A stretch of 5,627 nt of DNA from an uncultured Vampirovibrio sp. (lineage in GTDB: Bacteria; Cyanobacteriota; Vampirovibrionia; Gastranaerophilales; Gastranaerophilaceae): positions 1-5,627 of the forward strand of contig CAJUAL010000022.1 in assembly GCA_910584405.1 (NCBI GenBank). The letters are read 5' to 3'. The notes beneath the pieces are model-generated. The model saw nothing but the letters and a program-made list of their open reading frames with translations. It had not been told where the DNA came from and did not search any database. How positions within the stretch are numbered: position 1 is the stretch's first letter; each line of letters starts with the position of its first letter. Below, piece by piece: positions 1 to 4,199 of this stretch. The translations under genes were made by a program, and so were the position numbers.

Positions 1-27
1 CTTCCAACACAAACTATCCTCAATTTC

Positions 28-53
28 CTGTGTCCGTGTTATAATCTGTGTCC
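28..53 (+). promoter_or_regulatory. Direct repeat CTGTGTCC x2 around an extended -10-like box
   Basis: The octamer CTGTGTCC occurs at 28-35 and again at 46-53, an 18-bp period. Between the copies lies TGTTATAAT (37-45), which fits an extended -10 element. No -35 match is visible 17 bp upstream. This could be a promoter with operator half-sites, or part of a binding or end sequence of the element. No ORF follows closely except the gene at 184, which has its own better promoter. The repeats are seen directly; the role is inference. Confidence 0.3.
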
Positions 54-144
54 AAAATCTTAGATTACTCAAATTCTATATTTTTCCCCAATCCCCTACT
101 TTCACAGTTTTACTCATATTTTCTGAAGGTTATATAAAACAGGC

Positions 145-155
145 TATGATATAAT
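145..155 (+). promoter_or_regulatory. Extended -10 promoter of the 184-858 gene
   Basis: TATGATATAAT gives a perfect TATAAT at 150-155 with the extended TG motif at 147-148. The -35 region 17 bp upstream (127-132) is a poor match to TTGACA, as is common when an extended -10 is present. Transcription would start near 162 and give a leader of about 20 nt ending in the ribosome binding site. The same 11 bases recur before the serine recombinase (4145-4155). Confidence 0.65.
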
Positions 156-183
156 AGATAAAAATTTGAAAAGGAGAAATAAG

Positions 184-858
184 ATGGATCAAAAAATTAT
201 CAAAAATCAAACTAAAGATAATGAGAAAAAGGAAAAAAAAGCACGAGAACCCAGAACCCCTGTGATGAATGAGAAGCGAATGAAAAATGAAAAGAATTTA
301 GGAACAAAAAAATTTAATGCGTTTCTTATTAGGGAAACCTATGTTTATATGGCAAAAATTGACAGAATCCCGAATGCCACAAACCGTCTCTATAAATATC
401 TGGGTGTAGATGAAGATTATTATAATCATCTGATTCAGAATGGAACAGGTGATATAAATAAAATAAAAGATAAGCTGATAGAATGTGGATTTTCAGATAC
501 TTTTTTTAGATCGGATAGTCCTACACAGATTAAGACCAGTAAAAATCTGAAAAAAATGGCTGATACATATTTCGAAAATAAATCTGGTCTTTCTTTGAGA
601 GAGTTTCGGGATTTTTTCGATGCAGAAATAGGTTCTATAAGGAATCCTGATAATACTCTGTTAGTAGTAGCATCCAGAAACTTATTGAATAAGGTAGTAC
701 AAGCTTCTGATCCTGATGATACACTTCTCCATTTTCTGGATATTTTGGAAGATATGGATTATGAAGGACATGCTACCCAAAAAGGAGCAGCGCAAAGAAT
801 ACAGGACATATATAATGAGTATTTAGGTCTTATTAAAGATCAACAAAAACATAACTGA
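184..858 (+). CDS. Unrecognised protein with basic N-terminal tail; possible HTH regulator
   Basis: This 224-residue protein is of unrecognised family. I chose ATG 184 because AAGGAG (171-176) sits 7 nt upstream; the in-frame TTG at 166 would place that ribosome binding site inside the gene. Residues 1-43 are extremely rich in Lys, Glu and Arg and look disordered. Residues about 50-100 (RETYVYMAKI, then NRLYKYLGVDEDYYNHLI) have the spacing of a diverged Cro/CI-type helix-turn-helix, with LGVDEDYYNHL in the place of the recognition region; this is a weak visual resemblance. Residues 105-224 look mostly helical and rather acidic (DPDD, DILEDMD), possibly an oligomerisation or sensing part. No signal peptide or membrane segment is seen. 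It has its own extended -10 promoter and is followed by a hairpin, so it is probably transcribed apart from the genes after it. A regulator of the element is a reasonable guess only. Confidence 0.8.
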   Translation: MDQKIIKNQTKDNEKKEKKAREPRTPVMNEKRMKNEKNLGTKKFNAFLIRETYVYMAKIDRIPNATNRLYKYLGVDEDYYNHLIQNGTGDINKIKDKLIECGFSDTFFRSDSPTQIKTSKNLKKMADTYFENKSGLSLREFRDFFDAEIGSIRNPDNTLLVVASRNLLNKVVQASDPDDTLLHFLDILEDMDYEGHATQKGAAQRIQDIYNEYLGLIKDQQKHN

Positions 859-872
859 AAAATGATTTTCTC

Positions 873-908
873 ATATCCCTGTTTCTATAATAATGGAGGC
901 AGGGATAT
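873..908 (+). terminator. Long hairpin after the 184-858 gene, without a U-tract
   Basis: ATATCCCTG (873-881) is perfectly inverted as CAGGGATAT (900-908). As RNA the stem can continue inward through U-G, U-G, U-A, C-G, U-G and A-U pairs to a six-base loop (888-893), giving about 15 bp. It begins 14 nt after the stop codon, a position typical of a terminator or 3' stabilising structure. No U-run follows, so intrinsic termination is uncertain. Confidence 0.5.
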
Positions 909-1011
909 TCTATATGAAAGGCTTCATATCTATAAAATTTATCAAAATACTAATCCAAAAACCCTCCCAAAAACTGACGGACATAAATCCAATCATCCCC
1001 CATAATAAAAT

Positions 1012-1023
1012 ATAAGATAAGCA
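1012..1023 (+). repeat. Direct repeat ATAAGATAAGCA, copy 1
   Basis: This 12-bp word recurs exactly at 1102-1113. In both places it is followed by AAAAAAATAAT (1033-1043 after a short insertion; 1113-1123 directly, sharing one base with the repeat), so the duplicated unit is a longer imperfect block. Each word is itself a double ATAAG. Confidence 0.6.
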
Positions 1024-1030
1024 TAACTAA

Positions 1031-1063
1031 AGAAAAAAATAATCCCAAAAACACAGGGATTAT
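1031..1063 (-). terminator. Candidate minus-strand Rho-independent terminator
   Basis: ATAATCCC (1039-1046) and GGGATTAT (1056-1063) form a perfect 8-bp stem with a 9-base loop. On the + strand an A-run precedes it. Read on the - strand, the stem is therefore followed by a T-rich run (T6CT3), the form of an intrinsic terminator for leftward transcription. No leftward gene is evident, so it would end an antisense or non-coding transcript, or block leftward read-through. Confidence 0.45.
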
Positions 1064-1067
1064 CTGA

Positions 1068-1096
1068 ATTACATAAAAGGACAAGCCTTTTAAAAT
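1068..1096 (+). promoter_or_regulatory. Candidate promoter with palindromic spacer for the 1146 gene
   Basis: ATTACA (1068-1073, 4 of 6 matches to the -35 consensus) is separated by exactly 17 bp from TAAAAT (1091-1096, 5 of 6 matches to the -10). The spacer is almost entirely a palindrome: TAAAAGG (1074-1080), five bases, CCTTTTA (1086-1092). That could be an operator. A start near 1103 gives a leader of about 43 nt. Plausible but not strong. Confidence 0.4.
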
Positions 1097-1101
1097 AAAG
1101 G

Positions 1102-1113
1102 ATAAGATAAGCA
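1102..1113 (+). repeat. Direct repeat ATAAGATAAGCA, copy 2
   Basis: Exact second copy of the word at 1012-1023, offset by 90 bp and placed just before the ribosome binding site of the 1146 gene. Confidence 0.6.
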
Positions 1114-1145
1114 AAAAAATAATTAGAAGGAAAAGGAGAAAAAAG

Positions 1146-1562
1146 ATGGCGTTTCCATTAAGCAAATTACATTTAAATTTAGGAACTGTGGCTAGGACAA
1201 TGAACGATAAAGGCATGGAGGTTACAAATACCACGATTGTCTATGATTATGATGAATCTGGGCAAAAATTAGAGACCATAAAAGCACTGGCGATTACGTG
1301 CAATGGTTACCGTGGAGGGCAACTTGTAATCAAATTTCCTCCATCAATAGAGGCAAAATTCAGAAAATTAGAGGAGATGATGGAAAATGATATATCAGTT
1401 ATGATTAGCTTTAAGAAGCTAAAATTAACTGCATATGCGCTCAAAGCATCGGATGGACGTATATTGTCTGGTGTATCTGCAAAAGCAGAAGATTTTGAGG
1501 TTATAAATGATATGGAATCTATATCGGAAGATTTAACTGATATGGGAGAGATAGAATTGTAA
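1146..1562 (+). CDS. Small protein, possible ssDNA-binding replication accessory
   Basis: The protein has 138 residues; the start is fixed by AAGGAG (1133-1138) 7 nt before ATG. Residues about 28-120 alternate short beta-like runs (TTIVYDYD, TIKALAITC, GGQLVIKFP, ISVMISFKKLKLTAYAL, DFEVIND) with glycine turns, a pattern compatible with a small OB-type fold. The layout, a core ending in a variable strand followed by a strongly acidic tail (122-138, ESISEDL...EIEL), recalls single-stranded DNA-binding proteins. It also loosely recalls the DUF961/HelP-like accessory proteins of Firmicutes integrative elements. It precedes two further small genes, with rep beyond them. An ssDNA-binding role in rolling-circle replication fits the context but is inferred from fold impression and neighbourhood, not from a recognised signature. 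No signal peptide or membrane segment is seen. Confidence 0.82.
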   Translation: MAFPLSKLHLNLGTVARTMNDKGMEVTNTTIVYDYDESGQKLETIKALAITCNGYRGGQLVIKFPPSIEAKFRKLEEMMENDISVMISFKKLKLTAYALKASDGRILSGVSAKAEDFEVINDMESISEDLTDMGEIEL

Positions 1563-1569
1563 ATAATAA

Positions 1570-1594
1570 AGGGGGTTCTGCTTATCTTCCCCCT
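1570..1594 (+). other. G5/C5 inverted repeat between the 1146 and 1616 genes
   Basis: AGGGGG (1570-1575) and CCCCCT (1589-1594) can form a 6-bp, all-but-one GC stem with a 13-base loop, starting 8 nt after the stop codon. No clean U-run follows. It could be a partial terminator, an mRNA-stability element that sets relative expression within the unit, or a minor feature. Confidence 0.35.
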
Positions 1595-1615
1595 CATTCT
1601 AAAAAGGGAGATCTT

Positions 1616-2026
1616 ATGAAAAAATTATACAAAAATATTATCGAAGCAATAGACTATATGTTTTTTTATTACAGCAATCTGTTTGGATTTGCTGTGGAAA
1701 AAGCAGATATAAAAACTGAATATAGGGATCAGGGAAAGCACGGTATGACTTATTTTATCGTTACGGTTCCCAAAACAAATATTCCCTGTGCTTACACGGT
1801 ACAGGAAATGAAACGGATCATGCAGGAATACATGGAAATATGTATACTCCCTGCAAGTCAGATTCCCCTGTACTCTGCGGGGGAAGAGTTACTGGAAACA
1901 TTATATATTGATTCCTTAAAAGAGAATCACAATAATTATGTATTTGAGATTCTTTACATAGATAATGCGACAGCATTTCGCTATGTAAAAAATAGAAAAA
2001 AATTTGAGAGGAGAGAGAGACAATGA
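1616..2026 (+). CDS. Unrecognised 136-residue protein
   Basis: I do not recognise the family. AGGGAG (1605-1610) lies 5 nt before ATG 1616. The N-terminus (about 5-26) is aromatic and amphipathic (IDYMFFYYSNLFGFAV). It lacks the long apolar core of a true membrane helix, so I read it as a buried helix rather than an anchor. Then comes a beta-like stretch (43-60, MTYFIVTVPKTNIPCAY) and a helix (62-76). The last 15 residues are strongly basic (RYVKNRKKFERRERQ), which could bind nucleic acid. It lies 53 bp downstream of the 1146 gene, and its stop overlaps the next start by 4 nt (ATGA), so the two products are probably translationally coupled and work together. Function unknown; a role in replication, copy control or DNA packaging of the element cannot be told apart from sequence alone. 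Confidence 0.8.
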   Translation: MKKLYKNIIEAIDYMFFYYSNLFGFAVEKADIKTEYRDQGKHGMTYFIVTVPKTNIPCAYTVQEMKRIMQEYMEICILPASQIPLYSAGEELLETLYIDSLKENHNNYVFEILYIDNATAFRYVKNRKKFERRERQ

Positions 2027-2526
2027 TCAGCAACAAACAATTCATACAGGGGGCAAAAACTGCCCTCTCTGATCGGTGGGAAAAATCTCACCAGAAATGG
2101 TTGGATGAACAAAAGAAAAGGCAGTCTGTGCAACAACAGGCTTTGAAATACCAGTCAGCATTACAGTTGCAGACAGAATTAGCAAACATATTTAGCCAGA
2201 TGTCTGCGCCAGTAGGATTAAAGCAGATCCGCTTTCCCTCGGATCTTGTAATAGAAACAAATGATAAAGACGATAATAATATCTACCGTTTTAAATGGGA
2301 GAAAGCAGAAGATGAAAAAAAGGCACAGGCGATCTTGAACAGAATCAAGGGCAAACTGAATGCTGTTATAATGGCAGATTGTCAGCGGGTAATAAATACT
2401 GCGGCAACTATGCCATATCCAGATAATCAATATTATCTGGGATCATATCCTTTTACGTCAAGTGGATTCAGAATAGTAAATATTATAGATGATATTCTGG
2501 ATGTAGAGATAACAATACAAGTCTGA
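2023..2526 (+). CDS. Unrecognised 167-residue protein, coupled to the gene before it
   Basis: I do not recognise the family. ATG 2023 overlaps the preceding stop (ATGA), and AGGAG (2009-2013) lies 9 nt upstream inside the previous gene, supporting translational coupling. Residues 1-60 are helical, charged and glutamine-rich (KKRQSVQQQALKYQ) and may form a short coiled coil. From about 65 to the end the protein is mixed: beta-like runs (LKQIRFPSDLVIETN, NNIYRFKWEKA), a helix (97-125) and a C-terminal strand (DDILDVEITIQV). There is no membrane segment or signal peptide. It is the last gene of the 1146-2526 unit and is followed within 10 nt by a clear terminator. Codon and base use look like its neighbours. 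Function unknown; its constant neighbours here are replication-type genes. Confidence 0.8.
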   Translation: MISNKQFIQGAKTALSDRWEKSHQKWLDEQKKRQSVQQQALKYQSALQLQTELANIFSQMSAPVGLKQIRFPSDLVIETNDKDDNNIYRFKWEKAEDEKKAQAILNRIKGKLNAVIMADCQRVINTAATMPYPDNQYYLGSYPFTSSGFRIVNIIDDILDVEITIQV

Positions 2527-2533
2527 TAAAAAT

Positions 2534-2569
2534 GGGCATCTGTCAAATGGCAGGTGCCTTTCACATTTT
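2534..2569 (+). terminator. Rho-independent terminator of the 1146-2526 unit
   Basis: GGGCATCTG (2534-2542) pairs with CAGGTGCCT (2551-2559), including two G-U pairs, around an 8-base loop. It is followed by a U-rich stretch (TTTCACATTTT) and preceded by a run of A. It begins 8 nt after the stop codon at 2524-2526, so it separates the small-gene unit from rep. Confidence 0.75.
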
Positions 2570-2586
2570 CAGGCTGAAAACCTGAA
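2566..2586. repeat. Overlapping dyads with repeated CTGAA before rep
   Basis: TTTTCAG-g-CTGAAAA (2566-2580) is a perfect 7+7 dyad. It overlaps a second possible stem, TTCAGG (2568-2573) with CCTGAA (2581-2586). CTGAA is thus present at 2574-2578 and 2582-2586, an 8-bp period, with the inverse TTCAG at 2568-2572. The cluster abuts the -35 of the rep promoter, the position of an operator or of Rep-binding iterons. The repeats are seen directly; the function is inference. Confidence 0.5.
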
Positions 2587-2614
2587 TGACCATTAAAAGC
2601 AATTCTATTATATT
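2586..2614 (+). promoter_or_regulatory. Candidate rep promoter
   Basis: ATGACC (2586-2591, 4 of 6 matches to the -35) is followed after exactly 17 bp by TATATT (2609-2614, 5 of 6 matches to the -10). It lies right after the upstream terminator and gives a leader of about 20 nt before the rep start. The -10 lies inside the ATTCTA/TAGAAT palindrome, so a protein bound there would repress rep. Confidence 0.5.
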
Positions 2615-2619
2615 AGAAT
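2602..2619. other. AT-rich stem-loop upstream of rep, candidate nick-site hairpin
   Basis: ATTCTA (2602-2607) and TAGAAT (2614-2619) form a 6-bp stem around TTATAT. The loop and right arm read TTATATTAG (2608-2616), which matches 7 of 9 positions of the CRESS virus nonanucleotide TAATATTAC. It lies 23 bp before the rep ATG, a usual place for a CRESS origin. The stem is short and AT-rich, part of the match lies in the stem rather than the loop, and such AT-rich words are common here, so this is only a candidate. Confidence 0.3.
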
Positions 2620-2642
2620 CAGCAAAAGAAAGGAGATAAGCG

Positions 2643-3743
2643 ATGGGATCAAAAATAAGAAATGAAAGAAACCGTAAGTATCTGCTTACGATCAATAATC
2701 CAGAAGAAAAAGGGATTACGCCCGAGACGATAATAAAACAGGCAAAAAAATATGCTTGTAGATATTTTTGTTTCTGCGCCGAAACAGGATCGCAGGGAGT
2801 TTATCACTGGCATATATTTCTTTACTATATAAATGCCATAAATTTCTCTACAATTAAGAACTTATTCCCGTCGGCGCATATTGATGCTGTTATAGGTACA
2901 TCTCGACAGAACCGAGCGTATATCTTAAAATCTGCACCAGAACATAACAAAAGAGAAGATGGATCATATGAATACAAGGATTCATCTGGAAAAATACATA
3001 AAGGGATTAATCACGAAGCTACATTTTATGAGTTTGGCGAATGTCCTGATGAGCATCAGGGCAGACGTTCCGATCTGGAATATATGTACTCATTAGTAAA
3101 AGATGGGCGCACAGATTCAGAGATACTTGATCTCTGTGGGGAGACAGCGATCAAACACGTTGATAAAATTGCAAAACTCAGGCATACATATCTTGTGGAT
3201 AAATTTACAGGGGAAAGAAGGCTTGATCTAAAAGTACATTATGTATGTGGAAAAACAGGCACAGGCAAAAGCAGGGATATTCTGGATGAGTTCGGTGATG
3301 AAAATGTCTATCGGGTGACAGACTATCAGCATCCATTTGATTCGTATCAATTACAACCCAAACTGGTGTTTGAGGAATTTAGGTCAAGCCTTCGTATGCA
3401 GGATATGTTGAATTATACTGATATTTATCCTGTTACCCTGCCAGCGCGCTACTCTCCCAAAGTGGCATGCTACGATACGATTTTTGTTGTGTCAAACTGG
3501 GAGTTTGAACAGCAATATGCAGATATTCAGAGGGAGCCGGAGAGAAAAACAGATTATGAGGCATGGATCAGGCGGTTTAATGGCTTCGTAAAAGAATATT
3601 ATGATGTTGGAAAGTACAAGCTGTATAACTCGATGCAGGAATATTTGCATAGACATGAGGAGTTTCACAGCATACCAGAAGGAACAAAAATCCCATTTGA
3701 TAAAGAAGAGAAATACGATCAGGAAGAACTCCCTTTTGAGTAG
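2643..3743 (+). CDS. rep: CRESS-type replication initiator: HUH endonuclease plus SF3 helicase
   Basis: This 366-residue protein should start rolling-circle replication by nicking one strand, staying bound to the 5' end through a tyrosine, and unwinding as a helicase. The HUH motifs are in order: motif I LLTINNP (14-20), motif II HWH (55-57) for metal binding, and motif III YILK (93-96) with Tyr93 as the nicking residue and Lys96. A linker with QGRRSDL (139-145) matches the usual CRESS junction. The helicase carries Walker A GKTGTGKS (203-210), Walker B LVFEEF (241-246), motif C FVVSN (281-285, Asn285 sensor) and a likely arginine finger in WIRRF (308-312). All catalytic residues are present, so it is probably active. 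The size is normal for the family. AAGGAG (2630-2635) lies 7 nt before the ATG. The family is known from eukaryotic ssDNA viruses and from bacterial plasmids and integrated elements (pCRESS groups); the Firmicutes-like context points to the latter. It sits alone between a terminator and a repeat-rich spacer. Confidence 0.96.
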   Translation: MGSKIRNERNRKYLLTINNPEEKGITPETIIKQAKKYACRYFCFCAETGSQGVYHWHIFLYYINAINFSTIKNLFPSAHIDAVIGTSRQNRAYILKSAPEHNKREDGSYEYKDSSGKIHKGINHEATFYEFGECPDEHQGRRSDLEYMYSLVKDGRTDSEILDLCGETAIKHVDKIAKLRHTYLVDKFTGERRLDLKVHYVCGKTGTGKSRDILDEFGDENVYRVTDYQHPFDSYQLQPKLVFEEFRSSLRMQDMLNYTDIYPVTLPARYSPKVACYDTIFVVSNWEFEQQYADIQREPERKTDYEAWIRRFNGFVKEYYDVGKYKLYNSMQEYLHRHEEFHSIPEGTKIPFDKEEKYDQEELPFE

Positions 3744-3777
3744 GGGATTCTCAATAAAAAAGTTTTAAATTAAGACA

Positions 3778-3831
3778 GGATTCCGCCACAAAAGATACCC
3801 GTCAACTTACAGCGATACCCTTTCGGAATCC
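3778..3831. repeat. Inverted repeat enclosing twin GATACCC repeats downstream of rep
   Basis: GGATTCCG (3778-3785) is perfectly inverted as CGGAATCC (3824-3831). Within the 38-base interior, GATACCC occurs at 3794-3800 and 3814-3820, 20 bp apart and so on the same face of the helix. A second GGGATTC copy (3744-3750), right after the rep stop, can pair with GAATCCC (3826-3832) instead. The stretch is richer in GC than its surroundings. It looks like a protein-binding or origin/recombination site; there is no U-run to make it a terminator. Function is inference. Confidence 0.5.
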
Positions 3832-3838
3832 CTTCTGA

Positions 3839-3867
3839 TTGGCTAAAGATATAAGACATACTTTAAT
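3839..3867 (+). promoter_or_regulatory. Candidate promoter of the 3908 ORF
   Basis: TTGGCT (3839-3844, 4 of 6 matches) and TTTAAT (3862-3867, 5 of 6 matches) are separated by 17 bp. A short palindrome, ATAAGA (3851-3856) with TCTTAT (3867-3872), spans the -10 and could be an operator. Transcription would start near 3874 and end at the terminator at 4085-4117, making a short single-gene transcript. Confidence 0.45.
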
Positions 3868-3907
3868 CTTATTTCTCATAGGATAGACAAAGGTCATAAG
3901 GAAGGAG

Positions 3908-4096
3908 ATGCGGTTTATTGTGAGATGTCAAAAACTAAATTACATATTTCATAATCCGAATACAATAGATGCAACCGCCAAATACTTACTTGATATTTTT
4001 GTGGAAGCAAATACCATTAAAGTTGAGAATGCGATAAATGCAATGAATGAATTAGAAGAAAAGGAAGATAAGAATAATATAGAATGCCCTACTTGA
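3908..4096 (+). CDS. Small unrecognised 62-residue protein before the recombinase
   Basis: This short ORF has a promoter-like sequence in front and a strong terminator at its end, which supports it as a real transcript. AAGGA at 3898-3902 stands 5 nt before ATG 3908. A second, closer AAGGAG (3902-3907) abuts the ATG and would instead serve the in-frame GTG at 3920 at 12 nt, giving 58 residues. The product has a basic, hydrophobic N-terminus (MRFIVRCQKLNYIF), a likely amphipathic helix (about 20-50) and an acidic, lysine-rich end. The stop codon TGA falls in the loop of the terminator hairpin. Its small size and place beside the serine recombinase would fit a recombination directionality factor or small regulator, but there is no sequence signature for either. 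Confidence 0.6.
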   Translation: MRFIVRCQKLNYIFHNPNTIDATAKYLLDIFVEANTIKVENAINAMNELEEKEDKNNIECPT

Positions 4097-4117
4097 TAAT
4101 GAGTAGGGTGTTTTTTT
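4085..4117 (+). terminator. Strong Rho-independent terminator after the 3908 ORF
   Basis: CCCTACT (4087-4093) pairs with AGTAGGG (4102-4108). Two further G-U pairs at the base extend the stem to 9 bp, with an 8-base loop, and seven T follow (4111-4117). The loop contains the stop codon of the 3908 ORF. It shields the recombinase from read-through. Confidence 0.9.
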
Positions 4118-4126
4118 GAAAGAATA

Positions 4127-4159
4127 TTGCTGTATATAATGATATATGATATAATATCA
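4127..4159 (+). promoter_or_regulatory. Promoter of the serine recombinase with overlapping dyad
   Basis: TTGCTG (4127-4132) is followed after 17 bp by TATAAT (4150-4155) with the extended TG at 4147-4148. The 11 bases TATGATATAAT are identical to the promoter at 145-155. A dyad, TGATAT (4140-4145) and ATATCA (4154-4159), frames the -10 and may be an operator. A second TATAAT lies at 4135-4140. Confidence 0.7.
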
Positions 4160-4199
4160 GTAGTAACTGAAAGCATTTGAAATTATAGGGAGATTTGAT

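Larger units (their letters stand above)
859..1145. other. Non-coding, hairpin-rich leader before the 1146 gene
   Basis: No supported gene lies in these 287 bases. They hold the post-gene hairpin (873-908), a hairpin with an A-tract on its left side (1039-1063), a short palindrome (1074-1092) and a duplicated block (1012-1043 and 1102-1123). The + strand is very purine-rich. A hydrophobic reading frame on the - strand (950-1234) is explained by this composition and lacks a ribosome binding site. The long, structured leader suggests regulation or an origin element, which is inference. Confidence 0.6.

Noticed and set aside
166..183. TTG at 166 as an upstream start of the first gene
   Set aside because: It would put the AAGGAG ribosome binding site inside the coding region; ATG 184 is 7 nt downstream of that site and fits the pattern of its neighbours.
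950..1234. Minus-strand reading frame of 94 residues with apparent membrane segments
   Set aside because: It overlaps the start of the well-supported 1146 gene, has no ribosome binding site at any Met, and its hydrophobic character follows from the A-rich + strand, which yields Phe, Leu and Ile codons when read backwards.
1307..1597. Minus-strand frame of 96 residues opposite the 1146 gene
   Set aside because: It is a shadow of a gene with a strong start signal, and it has no promoter or ribosome binding site of its own.
1818..2430. Minus-strand frames opposite the 1616 and 2023 genes
   Set aside because: They are short, Ser/Phe/Ile-rich shadows without start signals, and they lie within coupled + strand genes.
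3736..3754. TTGAG/CTCAA hairpin at the rep stop as a terminator
   Set aside because: The stem is only 5 bp and is followed by a run of A rather than T.
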